DNA of 64,000 nt from Sediminicoccus rosea (GCF_033547095.1 NZ_CP137852.1:3279501-3343500), one strand, 5' to 3'; counted from the first letter of the stretch, positions 31,242-41,505 are shown. Made by a program: numbers and translations. The notes: generated by a model from the letters alone, not told the origin.

Positions 31242-33809
31242 TCAGCCGGCCTCGCCTTCCTCGTGGGCGAGACCCAGCGCATTCATCAGCGCGGCGCGCA
31301 CAACGGGCTTGGGCAGGTAGTCGTCCATGCCCGCCTCCAGGCATTGCCGCTCATAGACCGGCCCCACGGCAGCGGTCAGGCCGATGATGCGTGTCGTCCG
31401 GTTGGGACTGTCGCCTGATCGGATGTTCCTGGTCGCTTCCAGTCCGTCCATCACGGGCATCTGCATGTCCATCAGGATCGCGTCAAAGCGTCGGCCTGCC
31501 AGGGCCTCCAGCGCGACGGCACCGTTCTCGGCCAGTGTCACGCCGACGCCCGCCTGCTCCAGCATCCGGGTCAGGACGAACTGGTTGACCGGATTGTCTT
31601 CGACAACGAGCGCCTGCATGCGCGTACTGATCTCGGCCCCGCCGGCCGGCTCCGGTTCCGGGGCTGGCATGCGTGCACGAAACGCGTGACGCAACGCCTC
31701 GCGCAGGCGAGCGGGCATGGAGGGTTTGAGAAGCAACGCATTGAACAAGCCGAAGGGCGGCGGCCCATGGGTGCCTTCGCCTGCGCTGAGCAGGATGAGG
31801 CGCAGATCCGGGCCGCTCTCCTCGCGGATGCGTTGCGCGAGGCCGAAGCCGCTTTCCTCGCCCAGGCGCCCGTCCAGGATTACCGCATCCAGGGGGCGCC
31901 CGGCCGCTTTCGCCTCGCGCAGCCTGGCAATGGCGCCCTCTCTCTCCTCAGCTTCCGTCGGCTCTGCGCCGAGGCCACGCAGCTGGCGGCAGATGATGCC
32001 GCGGTTGATGGGTTGCTGCGCCACCACCATAACGCGCTTGCCGACGAAGCCGAGTTCGGGTGGCTCTGGCATGGTCGGCGCCACCTCCACGGCGATGGTG
32101 AAGCGGAAAACGCTGCCGCCGCCCGGTCGAGGCTCTGCCTCGATCCCGCCGCCGAGGATTTCAGCCAGCCTGCGCGAAATGGCCAGGCCGAGACCGGTGC
32201 CCCCGAAGCGGCGACTGGTGGAGGCGTCGGCCTGGGTGAAGCGCTCGAAGAGCTTGGGGATGTTGGCGGGATCAATGCCTATGCCCGTGTCACTCACCGC
32301 GCACACCAATCGCCAACCGCCTTGCGGGGCATCGGGCGCCGCCGAGAGTGTCACACGGATCCAGCCCTGATCGGTGAACTTGACCGCATTGCCCAGCAGA
32401 TTGAGCAGGATCTGGCGGAAGCGGCCTGGCGCGCCGATCACCTGCGCCGGCACGCTGGGCTCGATGTTGCCGACCAACTCGATGTCCTTGGCCGCTGCGC
32501 GCGGCGCGAAGAGCTCGATGATGTTGGTCACCTGCTCCTCGGGCGAGAACATTTCCTGCTCAAGTTCGATCTCACCGGCCTCGATCTTGGAGAAATCCAG
32601 GATGTCGTTCAGTACCGTCATCAGGTGATCGGCCGATGTCTGAATGGTCTCGGCGTAGCGGCGCTGCGTTTGGTTCAGCCGGGTCTCGAGCAGGAGGCCG
32701 CTCAGACCGATCACACCGTTCATCGGGGTGCGGATCTCATGGCTCATCGAAGCCAGGAACTCCTCCTTCGCCTTGGAGGCGCTGCGCGCCAGCGCCTCGC
32801 TCTCCGCCAGCCGCTGGCCTTGCCGGAGCAACAGGGCGAGCGCCGTGCCGGCGATGACCGCGACAGCGATGCAGGCCAGAAGGAAGATGTGCAACTGCTC
32901 GCGCACCGGCTCCATGATGTCGCGGCGGCTCTGCGCCACCTCGATCACGATCGGCACCTGACGACTCACCGCGAAGCTCGCGGTCACATCTCGCTGGAAT
33001 GCATCCTGGCCGATGAGGGAGCCCACTTCTCGGCGCGGCAGGAAATCACGGAAGAGCCAATTGTCGGGGAGGCTTTGACCAATCGCCTCGCTGCGCCCGT
33101 CACCATGGGCCAGCAGCGCGCCTTCGAAGCTGTAGAGGCGAATATCCACGCCGAAGGCTTCCCCGGGTGTGGCTGCGATCGCCGTCAGATATTCGGGGTT
33201 CACGAGCGCCACCGCGAACTCGCCCTGAGGCGTTCCCGAAGGAGGGCGCGCCAGCGCGAGGGGGATGGTCCAGCGGCGCCACGCCACATCGGCTGCGGGC
33301 TCCTCCAGCAGGCGGCCTGGCTGTGGGGGCAGGACCCGAAGGACACCAACCGCCCCGGCCGCGCGGATGCGCAGCAACTCTTGGAACCAGGCACTGGCCC
33401 CAAATTCGCGCCCGGCGAGGGCCGGCGGCATCGCCTCGACGACGCGGCCCTGGCCGTCCAGCAGGAGAACCGCACGAAGCTGCGGCATGTCCTGGATGAG
33501 GTTCGACATATCGGGCGAGAGGGACCGGGCCTCTCCCCGTTGGGTCCGTGCCATGAGGTCGGAGAGGACGAATCCGACCGTGTCCACCGTGCGGGAGATC
33601 TGATCGGCGAGGCCGACGGCGATGGCCTGGGTCAAATGGGCGGCGTCCGTCTCTGCCCGCACCTGCCGACGCGAGGATTGCACCGCATAAGCGATGGCCA
33701 GGACCGCCATGACGAGCACGACCGCGATGATGACGACGATTCGGTAGCCAAACATCCCGCCCCAGCGGCGAACTAGAGGTGTTTCTCGCGGGGCGGCCTT
33801 GGCGGACAT
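31242..33809 (-). CDS. Hybrid sensor histidine kinase with two receiver domains
   Basis: An 855-residue membrane kinase. TM1 (about 23-43) and TM2 (about 308-328) flank a periplasmic sensor domain of about 260 residues, probably double-Cache-like. The HisKA domain has His357 in SMSHEIRTPMNG, and the ATPase domain shows NAVKFTD, DTGIGI and GGTGLGL. The first receiver (about 591-705) keeps Asp646 but lacks the N-terminal acidic pair, so it may be inactive. The second (about 731-848) has EDN and Asp781. No Hpt domain is fused. The separate Hpt gene at 17251 and the sigma-54 regulator at 17574 make it a natural phosphorelay partner (inference). Confidence 0.93.
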   Translation of the reverse strand: MSAKAAPRETPLVRRWGGMFGYRIVVIIAVVLVMAVLAIAYAVQSSRRQVRAETDAAHLTQAIAVGLADQISRTVDTVGFVLSDLMARTQRGEARSLSPDMSNLIQDMPQLRAVLLLDGQGRVVEAMPPALAGREFGASAWFQELLRIRAAGAVGVLRVLPPQPGRLLEEPAADVAWRRWTIPLALARPPSGTPQGEFAVALVNPEYLTAIAATPGEAFGVDIRLYSFEGALLAHGDGRSEAIGQSLPDNWLFRDFLPRREVGSLIGQDAFQRDVTASFAVSRQVPIVIEVAQSRRDIMEPVREQLHIFLLACIAVAVIAGTALALLLRQGQRLAESEALARSASKAKEEFLASMSHEIRTPMNGVIGLSGLLLETRLNQTQRRYAETIQTSADHLMTVLNDILDFSKIEAGEIELEQEMFSPEEQVTNIIELFAPRAAAKDIELVGNIEPSVPAQVIGAPGRFRQILLNLLGNAVKFTDQGWIRVTLSAAPDAPQGGWRLVCAVSDTGIGIDPANIPKLFERFTQADASTSRRFGGTGLGLAISRRLAEILGGGIEAEPRPGGGSVFRFTIAVEVAPTMPEPPELGFVGKRVMVVAQQPINRGIICRQLRGLGAEPTEAEEREGAIARLREAKAAGRPLDAVILDGRLGEESGFGLAQRIREESGPDLRLILLSAGEGTHGPPPFGLFNALLLKPSMPARLREALRHAFRARMPAPEPEPAGGAEISTRMQALVVEDNPVNQFVLTRMLEQAGVGVTLAENGAVALEALAGRRFDAILMDMQMPVMDGLEATRNIRSGDSPNRTTRIIGLTAAVGPVYERQCLEAGMDDYLPKPVVRAALMNALGLAHEEGEAG

Positions 33810-33872
33810 CTCAAGGTCGAAGTCTGCGCCCCGGCCCTCGAATTGTCATCAGTGCATGGCGGGAGCAGGACA

Positions 33873-33895
33873 GGGCGCAGCGGACTGCTGCGCCC
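33873..33895. promoter_or_regulatory. Inverted repeat upstream of the hybrid kinase
   Basis: GGGCGCAG and CTGCGCCC form perfect 8-bp arms around a 7-base loop, about 64 bases upstream of the kinase start. The CGCAG...CTGCG arms recall the EPS palindrome but the spacing differs (7 against 1), and no GG-N10-GC promoter was found beside it. It may be a stem-loop or operator of unknown function. Confidence 0.35.
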
Positions 33896-33996
33896 CGCAG
33901 CCCGCGGAGAGCGGACTGGTCGCTATGCGTACCGAGCATGATGGGGTGGGCTTGCCAGGGCCAGCGATGCGTGCAAAACACTCACCCACGGAGCGG

Positions 33997-34071
<75 letters not shown>

Positions 34072-34645
34072 GTCGGTTTTCTAACCTCACAGTTATCTTT
34101 CGCTGACAGCGTCCTGAACCGCAGGTTTCCTGGGGTTTTGCCGCGTTGGCTTGAGGGTTGGAGAACGCAACGATCCCGAAAATCGCTCTCCGGAGGCGCG
34201 AAGGTCTCCAAAGCTCGGTACTTGGGCGATTGAGTCTACAGCATCAAGCCCCTGAAATTGCGACATTTGTCGGCTGAGGAACGCCGCCTGGTTGCGCATG
34301 GCGACCGCATACCGGTCGTGCCTGGGAGCGCGAAATCGTTCATCATGAGGTCAACGCCCACGACCGCCGCTTGCTGGACCACCCGATGCCGGCGCTCAGA
34401 GGCAAGACACCGCGGCCGCGACCAAAGCTCGAATCGGGTCCGTGCGGTGGCGGCCGCGCTCAAGACGCCGGAAAGCCGTTCAGGGCAGCAGAGACCCGGC
34501 GACCCGATGATGCGCTGTGATCTCGGCTGGCTATGGCGGGAGCCTGGGGTGGAGCGAATGCGGCGGTGACGAAATGAGGTAGTGGCGTCTGGCAACGGGC
34601 GGCATCCTGCGCGAAGACGGGACTTGAAACGCGTGATGGTGCCGG
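34072..34645. other. Gene-poor junction between tRNA-Gly and the defence island
   Basis: About 570 bases with lower and uneven base composition. A 103-codon frame (34258-34569, plus) and short minus-strand frames exist, but none has a recognisable family or a good ribosome binding site. The stretch is consistent with scarred DNA left by past insertion at the tRNA. The promoter for the downstream Mod gene must lie near its right end. Confidence 0.5.
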
Positions 34646-36196
34646 ATGCCGATTCTGAACTGGTTGACCCGAGACGAAGACATACGCTCAGCCCAGCGCG
34701 TCCCCTATCGCCTGCTGGAGGAAGTGCCTGACCTGTCCGCGGGTGAGCGGGATAGCGGCAACATGTTGATCCAGGGTGACAATCTCGATGCGCTGAAGGC
34801 GCTACTGCCATTCTATTCTGGCCGTGTAAAATGCGTTTATATCGATCCGCCCTACAACACGCGCTCCGCGTTTGAGCATTACGACGACAATTTAGAGCAC
34901 ACTCAATGGCTGGCGCTGATGTGGCCCCGGCTTGAGATCCTTCGGGATCTGTTGGCCGAAGACGGCTCGATTTGGGTGTCGATCGATGACAATGAGGGGC
35001 ACTACCTCAAAGTCATCATGGACGAGGTGTTCGGGCGCCGGAACTTCCTCGCAGAAGTTATATGGCAGAAGCGGACCTCCCGTGAAAATCGCGCTGCAAT
35101 CGGTCAAGCTCACGATACTATTCTTGCCTACGGCAAAATGCCGCCGATCGAATGGAAAGCAATCCGCAACCCCCTCTCGCCCAATCTGAATGGTTTCTCG
35201 AACCCGGATGCTGACCCACGCGGTCCATGGCGATCGATCCCCTTTTCCGCACAGGGATACCGGCCAAACCAGATGTATGTGATTGAGGGGCCGAATGGCG
35301 AGCGGCACGAACCACCTCGCGGTCGCTGCTGGGGTGCCACTGAAGAAGTATTCCGTAGATACGAAGCGGAGAACCGGGTCTACTTTCCGCGCAATGGCGC
35401 CGGTCGCCCACGCATAAAGCAGTTCGCTGGGGAAGAAGCTGGCTTGGTGCCGATGTCTCTATGGCTTGCTGAAGAAGTCGGCACGAATGAAGAGTCGAAA
35501 CGGGAGATACTCCGGCTGTTTGAGGATGGGTCGCCCTTCGGCACGCCAAAGCCCGAACGCCTCATGCAGCGTATCCTTCACATCGCCACCAACCCTGGCG
35601 ACCTCGTGCTCGATTCGTTCCTTGGCTCCGGCACGACCGCGGCCGTCGCGCATAAAATGGGCCGGCGCTACATTGGCATCGAAATGGGGGATCACGCAGT
35701 CACCCATTGCGTGCCCCGCCTGCGAAAAGTCATCGACGCCGAGCAAGGCGGGGTTTCGAGCAGCGTAGGCTGGCAGGGCGGCGGCGGGTTCCGCTTCTAC
35801 CGGCTCGGCCCGCCCGTCTTCGATGCGGAGGGCCATATCCGCCAGGATATCCGCTTCCCCATCCTCGCGGCCCATGTCTGGTTCAGTGAGACCAATCGAC
35901 CCTGGGATGGGAATGGCAATTCACCTTTCCTGGGCCTGCACGGGGGGCAAGCCTTCGCGTTGCTCTACAACGGCATCCTCGGCGACAAGCGGCCGGGTGC
36001 AGGCAATGTCCTGACTCGAGCTACCCTCGCGCTGATCCGGGATGCGATCGCCCAGGTCCATCCAAACTTCGCCGCGGAGAGCCCAGCCTATCCGCTCACC
36101 ATCTATGGCGAGCAATCCCGGCTGACACCCGCAACCCTCGATCGTGAGCGCATCACCTTCAAGCAGACGCCCTACGACATCAAAGCGCGGGCCTGA
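34646..36196 (+). CDS. mod: Site-specific DNA methyltransferase, type III Mod-like (beta class)
   Basis: A 516-residue N6-adenine or N4-cytosine methyltransferase. The catalytic motif DPPY is at residues 67-70 (VYIDPPYNTRSAF), before the SAM-binding FLGSGTT at 325-331. This is the beta-class order found in type III Mod subunits. GNMLIQGDNLDALKAL is the usual Mod N-terminal segment, and the central region (about 150-290) is the likely target-recognition domain. It would form a complex with the Res-like protein 10 bases downstream and protect the host DNA. The recognition sequence is unknown. Confidence 0.9.
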   Translation: MPILNWLTRDEDIRSAQRVPYRLLEEVPDLSAGERDSGNMLIQGDNLDALKALLPFYSGRVKCVYIDPPYNTRSAFEHYDDNLEHTQWLALMWPRLEILRDLLAEDGSIWVSIDDNEGHYLKVIMDEVFGRRNFLAEVIWQKRTSRENRAAIGQAHDTILAYGKMPPIEWKAIRNPLSPNLNGFSNPDADPRGPWRSIPFSAQGYRPNQMYVIEGPNGERHEPPRGRCWGATEEVFRRYEAENRVYFPRNGAGRPRIKQFAGEEAGLVPMSLWLAEEVGTNEESKREILRLFEDGSPFGTPKPERLMQRILHIATNPGDLVLDSFLGSGTTAAVAHKMGRRYIGIEMGDHAVTHCVPRLRKVIDAEQGGVSSSVGWQGGGGFRFYRLGPPVFDAEGHIRQDIRFPILAAHVWFSETNRPWDGNGNSPFLGLHGGQAFALLYNGILGDKRPGAGNVLTRATLALIRDAIAQVHPNFAAESPAYPLTIYGEQSRLTPATLDRERITFKQTPYDIKARA

Positions 36197-36206
36197 GGGG
36201 CATCTC

Positions 36207-38837
36207 ATGAAGTTGAAGCAATACCAGACCGGTACTCTCTCCATCCTCCGCCGCTTCTTCGAGGAAGCCCGCGTGGCAGGGCCGAAGCAGGCCTACGAGG
36301 CGCTTACCAAGGAGCCAGACCAGGCGAAGCGGCTGGGCCGCTATGGGGGGACCTATACGGCACTCGAAGCCCTGCCGAACGCGCCCTATGTCTGCCTGCG
36401 GCTGCCCACAGGCGGCGGCAAGACGATCCTGGGAGCCCACGCTATCAGCATCGCGCGCGATGCCTGGGTGGAAAAAGAGTACCCGATGGTGCTGTGGCTG
36501 GTGCCATCCAACACCATCCGCCTGCAAACCGCCGAGGCCCTCAAGAACCCACGGCACCCCTATCGCCAAGCCATGGACGAAGCCTTTTCCGGCCGCGTGC
36601 GCGTCTTCGATATCGGTGATTTCGCGAATATCCGACCGCACGATATTCGCGACCATTGCTGTATCGTGGTGGGCACCATCCAAACGCTCCGCGTGCAGAA
36701 CACCGAGGGCCGGAAGGTCTATGCTCACAACGAGGATATGGAGCCGCACTTCACCGGGCTGCCGAAAACGCTGCCCGGTCTGGAGACGCTGGAGAATGGT
36801 GGGGTCAAATTCTCCTTCGCCAACCTCATGCACATCCATCGGCCGCTGATGATCGTGGATGAGGCGCACAACGCCGTCACCGGCCTCACGCGGGACATGC
36901 AGGCCCGTGTGAACCCCTCGGCCATCATCGAGTTCACAGCGACGCCGCGTCTCAACTCCAACATCCTGCACAGCGTCACGGCGCAGGAATTAAAGCTGGA
37001 GGAGATGATCAAGCTGCCGATCATGCTCAAGGAACATGACACCTGGCAGAATGCGGTGAACGGCGCCATCGCGGCGCGCGCGTCGCTCGCCGCCGCGGCC
37101 GAGACAGATGCCGACTACATTCGTCCCATCATCCTGTTCCAGGCCCAGCCGAAGAACCAGGAGGTCACGGTCGCGGCGCTGAAGAAGCACCTGATGGAGG
37201 TGGAGCAGATTCCAGAAGCGAAGATCGCCGTGGCGACCGGCGATCAACGTGAGTTGGACGGGCTCGACCTCTTCGACCGCAATTGCCCCATTGAATACGT
37301 CATCACCGTCGAGGCGCTGAAGGAAGGCTGGGATTGCTCGTTCGCCTACGTTTTCTGCTCAGTGTCGCGCATCCAGAGCGCCGTGGACGTCGAGCAGTTG
37401 CTGGGCCGGGTGCTGCGCATGCCTTATGCGAAGCGCCGGCGCGCGGATGCGCTGAACAGGGCCTATGCTTTCCTCTCCGAGCCCTCCTTTGGCGAGGCGG
37501 CGAAAACCCTCGCTGACAAGCTTGTCGCCATGGGCTTCGAAGAGGACGAGGCAAAGGATAACATCGCCCCGGTTCAGCCAGACCTTGGCGACCCGACCAC
37601 CCTGTTCGGACCACAGGAGCGGCCACGACCTACCCTGCGGCACAAACTGAGCGCGGCGCCCGAGGTCATCGCCGCGCTGACGCAGCACGAAGGCGTCACG
37701 ATCCACGAGAAGGAAGGCGGACAGGTAGAGATCGCCGTCTCCGGGCCTCTCGATCCCGCGCGCGAAAAGGCAATTGCGGAAACGCTTCCTGAGACGGCCC
37801 GCCAGGGATTTGCTGACGCCGTCGCCGCATTCCGTGCCGATGCACAGGCACTGCTGTCACCCGCCGAGATGCAGGAGCCGTTCGCGGTTCCGCGCCTGGT
37901 GTCGGAGATCCAGGGCAAGCTGGAATTCGCGGACACCGACGTCTTCATGGAGTTCCGTGACTGGTCGCTGCTCGATCATTCGCCGCGGATGGCGGAGGGT
38001 GAGTTCGCAATCCGTGAGACCGCTCGCAGCTTCGAAATCGACCTGGACGGCAATCGCATCACCTACCAGTTCGCCGATGAGCAGGAGCAGCTCGCGCTCG
38101 ACATCGACGTAGCCGGCTGGACGCCTGAGGCGCTGGTGCTCTGGCTCGACCGGCAAGCGCGACAGCCGGATATTCACCAAGGCGAGCTCCTTCGATGGCT
38201 GCGTGACCTTGTGGCGCATTTGATCACCACGCGTGGGATGCACATCGCTGCGCTGATGCGCTGCAAATTCATCCTTGCCCGCAAGGTCCGCGAGAAGCTG
38301 GCTGCCATTCGCCAGCAGGAGCGCAACGGCGTCTATCAACGCTATCTCTTCGCGCCCGAGGCCAAGGTGGGTGTCTCCTTCGATGACGCCTTCACGTTCA
38401 AGGAGGGCATGTATTGGGACCAACGCCGCTATCGGGGCCGCTGGCGGCCGCGGAAGCATTTCCTGGGCGCTGACAACCTACCCGCCTTCGACGGTACGGA
38501 GGATGGCGAGGAGTTTCAATGCGCGCAGGCCATCGACAGTCTGCCGACTGTCAAATTCTGGATCAGAAATGTCGCGCGCCATCCCAACTCGTTCTGGCTG
38601 CCGACGGCCAGCGACAAGTTCTACCCTGACTTCGTCGCCATGTTGGATGACGGGCGCACGCTGGTGGTCGAGTACAAAGGCGCGCATCTGGCGGATGGGG
38701 CAGACACGAATGAGAAGCGCCTCATCGGGGAATTGTGGGAACGCCAAAGCCAGGGTCGGGCCCTGTTCATTGTCGTCGAGAAATCGGCGGCCGCGAGAGA
38801 CGTGCGCACGCAGCTGTCAGATAAGATTAAGACCTGA
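36207..38837 (+). CDS. res: Type III restriction subunit Res-like (SF2 helicase with C-terminal nuclease)
   Basis: An 876-residue protein. Helicase domain 1 has Walker A LPTGGGKT at 66-73, DEAH at 218-221 and EFTATPR. Domain 2 has VEALKEGWDCSFAYVFC and QLLGRVLRMPYAKRR. The C-terminus carries a PD-(D/E)xK nuclease (FYPDFVAMLDDGRTLVVEYKG, about 806-830). This is the domain order of type III Res subunits, which translocate on DNA using ATP and cut near unmethylated sites. The start was set at MKLKQYQTG, the typical family opening, 10 bases after mod. All key motifs are intact. Confidence 0.9.
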   Translation: MKLKQYQTGTLSILRRFFEEARVAGPKQAYEALTKEPDQAKRLGRYGGTYTALEALPNAPYVCLRLPTGGGKTILGAHAISIARDAWVEKEYPMVLWLVPSNTIRLQTAEALKNPRHPYRQAMDEAFSGRVRVFDIGDFANIRPHDIRDHCCIVVGTIQTLRVQNTEGRKVYAHNEDMEPHFTGLPKTLPGLETLENGGVKFSFANLMHIHRPLMIVDEAHNAVTGLTRDMQARVNPSAIIEFTATPRLNSNILHSVTAQELKLEEMIKLPIMLKEHDTWQNAVNGAIAARASLAAAAETDADYIRPIILFQAQPKNQEVTVAALKKHLMEVEQIPEAKIAVATGDQRELDGLDLFDRNCPIEYVITVEALKEGWDCSFAYVFCSVSRIQSAVDVEQLLGRVLRMPYAKRRRADALNRAYAFLSEPSFGEAAKTLADKLVAMGFEEDEAKDNIAPVQPDLGDPTTLFGPQERPRPTLRHKLSAAPEVIAALTQHEGVTIHEKEGGQVEIAVSGPLDPAREKAIAETLPETARQGFADAVAAFRADAQALLSPAEMQEPFAVPRLVSEIQGKLEFADTDVFMEFRDWSLLDHSPRMAEGEFAIRETARSFEIDLDGNRITYQFADEQEQLALDIDVAGWTPEALVLWLDRQARQPDIHQGELLRWLRDLVAHLITTRGMHIAALMRCKFILARKVREKLAAIRQQERNGVYQRYLFAPEAKVGVSFDDAFTFKEGMYWDQRRYRGRWRPRKHFLGADNLPAFDGTEDGEEFQCAQAIDSLPTVKFWIRNVARHPNSFWLPTASDKFYPDFVAMLDDGRTLVVEYKGAHLADGADTNEKRLIGELWERQSQGRALFIVVEKSAAARDVRTQLSDKIKT

Positions 38838-38961
38838 TCGCACCGGTCGGTTTCGGCATTGCCGGCCGACGTCCTACGAGAGGCAGCAATCCAGCTCGCG
38901 TGGCATGCACTACGACCAGACGAAGCTGGAGCCTCGGTCTGGCCAGGCCAATCTGCCGTGG

Positions 38962-41505
38962 TTAGCCGATCAGCGCCTCGACCTCCTTCACTTGCACCAA
39001 GTTCGCCACCTCGGCGTGCAGGTCTACCGCCTGTCCCGCCGCCGAAATCGAAATCACGAGTGCATAACGGCCCCTGTCTTCCATACGTCGTTGACCGATG
39101 TGTGACTTCCACCAACCGCCCACAGGGTAAATTGCGATCGAGTCGTGCCCGGCCAGATCAATGGCGTAGCCCCGCCATAGGTCGCAGTGGAGCGATCCAG
39201 CCTGCACCGCCTTGGGTCCCAGCAGCCAGTAATCTGTTTCGGTTTCAGCTGCCGACCCGTCGCTCTCCTGCGCGGCATTAACGCGGGCGCGAAACGCCAC
39301 CGCTGTTTCTCCGCGCTTTTTCATCGCGAAGCGAAGGCCGAAGGAGCGGTACGTATCTGGGCGTGTCGCCGCCCTGCCTGTCAGGTTCGGCTCGATGAAA
39401 TAGGACAGCGTCACTTTCATCATGACAATTTCGTTCTCGAGCTGCTCCAAGGCGGCTTTCGGCCAAGGCAGGTCGTAAAAGTGCATCTCGTTATAGACGC
39501 CTGTCCGGCCGTCGGCGCCGACTGCAAAAGGTTGGATCTCTGCCTGCGCCACCATGGTTGCCTCATTGCGCGCCGACAGGATTGCTCTCCCGACGTCAGG
39601 AACGCCGTAGCCCATCTCACGCAGGATCTGCTGCTTTTTAGCCTTCGAGCCCGTCTTCCAATGCGCCCCCCGGCCAATCAGCTGCTTGCGGATGGGCTGC
39701 GGCCAAGCGGCTGAATCCACTGTCAGTGCACGATGGGTCTCCGGCCACAACTCAGGTAGAGCCGCTTGGAGCTGACCGACGAAGTTGCCAGCCAGACCGG
39801 CCGCGGCGCTGGTCGCCCAGAACGGGACCAGCGGCTCAACTGCGACAGCAGAGCCCGGCGCAAGCAGCGACGCGGCCTGATGCCAACCGCAGAAGCCAGT
39901 TTCGTCCGACATCATATTGCCGGCCTCAAACAGCACCTCCGGCTTGATCGGCGTCAGGTCGTCGGGGAGTGATTGCGAGCCTCGGCTGAAGGGACTGCGG
40001 TGGTTCGCTGGTACGACGGGCTCCAACGCTGGTGGTGGCGTCGGCGCAGGCTCCTTGCGCGTGAAGCCGCCAATCGTCAGCGCATTCCAACTCTGCGACG
40101 GGTCTTCGAGCGGCTGCAACTGAACGACATCGACCTTCAGGCCGCCGGACACATTGCCGGTGGCGACCAGAACAAGGCGCTTGGGCGCGTCGGATGCGGG
40201 CACCCCATCTGCCGCGTCGCCCGGCATTGAGCCGGCCGCGACTTGGTCGAGCGCCCCGCTCCAACTGGAGGGCCGGCTCGGCGGAAAATCGGTCGTTGAT
40301 GTCGCAAGACAGAACGCCCGCTTGACACCAGGTCGCTCGATTTCAACCTGGGCCACTGCGCCCTGAGTCACCACCCCGTAGCTCGGCGGCTTTGTAGCCG
40401 GGAAACCTCGCGGCGGCAGCAGCTTCATCGACTCGACGCCGTGGGTAAGCGGCACGGTAGTCGTCCCATTCATGTGCGGATCGAGATCGCCATAGAGAAC
40501 GATGCCTGCGAGGGCAGTGCCGTGCCCACCATCCGGGGCGTGGTCATCCGTTCCCCAGGCCGCGTCATAGGCCCAAGCACCCTTGAGGCCGGGTACGATA
40601 AGCGGGTGATCGGCCGCGACGCCGGTATCAAGTGTGCAGACCACAGGCGCGGCGTCTGGGGCTGCTACGACACGCTCTGCAAGCTCGGCGACCCAGTCGT
40701 GTTGCCCGACCCCGCTCCCGCCCCGATCGAGGAAAGCCTCGATGGTGCCGGTCGCCCGCCGGACCTCGCTGATCGCCCCCGGTACGTGCTCGGCAAATGC
40801 CCCAAGCGCGCCCGCAGCAGCATGAACGAACAGGACCGTCATGTCTGGAAATAGTAGGCGGTCGGCGTGGACGTCGAGGTTTGCCCCGCGCGCCACAACG
40901 GCCACCCGCTCAGCCCGCCCCGGCCCGCCGAGGATCCAGATCTCCCACCAGACCAACTCTTGCGCACCGAAATCGACCGCACCAACAAAAAGCGATTGGG
41001 TTGGAGCGGCTGTGATCGTTTCGACGACCTCGAATCGGTCGACATCCGGCCGCGGAGCATTGCCAGGATCGCGCCCATACTCGGCGATGCGGTCCCGCAA
41101 GTATCCTCTGGCTTCGTCGGGCACGAACAGCAGCGCGCTCTCTGTCCTGTCGTCCTTCCGATCGGTCCGTAGCACCACGATGTCTTGCGCAGGGAATTCC
41201 AGCGTTGCCGGAACCTTTGCCGCCTTCGAGCGCGAGGCCTCGGCAGGGGGGAGCGTCGACAACTCGACCACGGTGCCCGGCTTTAGCCCGGCGACCTGCA
41301 GTCGTAGGTCGTCCGCTGGTGCAGGCAGACTCCCCAGCGCCCGAGACAACTGGTCGAGAAGCGCCCTGGAATGCTTTGCGTAGTCCGAGCGCAAGGGCTT
41401 GCGCTCCTGCGAACGCTTAGGAAAACTGTACTGCGTTACTTCGCGGAACGTGTCGATTGAAACGTGCGGCCGATCTCTCGCGCCGTAATCTTCAGGCTCC
41501 GCCAT
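38962..41505 (-). CDS. ietS: Subtilisin-like serine protease of an IetAS-type defence pair
   Basis: An 847-residue S8 family protease without a signal peptide, so it is cytoplasmic. The catalytic triad is visible: Asp293 in CTLDTGVAADHP, His328 in DGGHGTALAG and Ser566 in FWATSAAAG, with oxyanion Asn451 in LVATGN. An N-terminal region of about 280 residues and a C-terminal beta-rich region of about 230 residues are additional. It is encoded 51 bases after an AAA+ ATPase gene in the same direction. ATPase plus cytoplasmic subtilase is the known layout of the IetAS antiphage and plasmid-stability system. The placement beside a restriction system supports a defence role. Confidence 0.82.
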   Translation of the reverse strand: MAEPEDYGARDRPHVSIDTFREVTQYSFPKRSQERKPLRSDYAKHSRALLDQLSRALGSLPAPADDLRLQVAGLKPGTVVELSTLPPAEASRSKAAKVPATLEFPAQDIVVLRTDRKDDRTESALLFVPDEARGYLRDRIAEYGRDPGNAPRPDVDRFEVVETITAAPTQSLFVGAVDFGAQELVWWEIWILGGPGRAERVAVVARGANLDVHADRLLFPDMTVLFVHAAAGALGAFAEHVPGAISEVRRATGTIEAFLDRGGSGVGQHDWVAELAERVVAAPDAAPVVCTLDTGVAADHPLIVPGLKGAWAYDAAWGTDDHAPDGGHGTALAGIVLYGDLDPHMNGTTTVPLTHGVESMKLLPPRGFPATKPPSYGVVTQGAVAQVEIERPGVKRAFCLATSTTDFPPSRPSSWSGALDQVAAGSMPGDAADGVPASDAPKRLVLVATGNVSGGLKVDVVQLQPLEDPSQSWNALTIGGFTRKEPAPTPPPALEPVVPANHRSPFSRGSQSLPDDLTPIKPEVLFEAGNMMSDETGFCGWHQAASLLAPGSAVAVEPLVPFWATSAAAGLAGNFVGQLQAALPELWPETHRALTVDSAAWPQPIRKQLIGRGAHWKTGSKAKKQQILREMGYGVPDVGRAILSARNEATMVAQAEIQPFAVGADGRTGVYNEMHFYDLPWPKAALEQLENEIVMMKVTLSYFIEPNLTGRAATRPDTYRSFGLRFAMKKRGETAVAFRARVNAAQESDGSAAETETDYWLLGPKAVQAGSLHCDLWRGYAIDLAGHDSIAIYPVGGWWKSHIGQRRMEDRGRYALVISISAAGQAVDLHAEVANLVQVKEVEALIG

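Noticed and set aside
31686-33776. 696-codon plus-strand frame opposite the hybrid kinase
   Set aside because: The kinase has all expected motifs on the other strand; this frame is a GC-driven shadow.
33873-33895. Another EPS palindrome copy in front of the hybrid kinase
   Set aside because: Arms share CGCAG/CTGCG but the spacer is 7 instead of 1 base, and no GG-N10-GC promoter is beside it; listed only as an inverted repeat.
34258-34569. 103-codon frame after tRNA-Gly
   Set aside because: No family resemblance and no ribosome binding site. Composition changes within it, so it is treated as scarred DNA rather than a gene.
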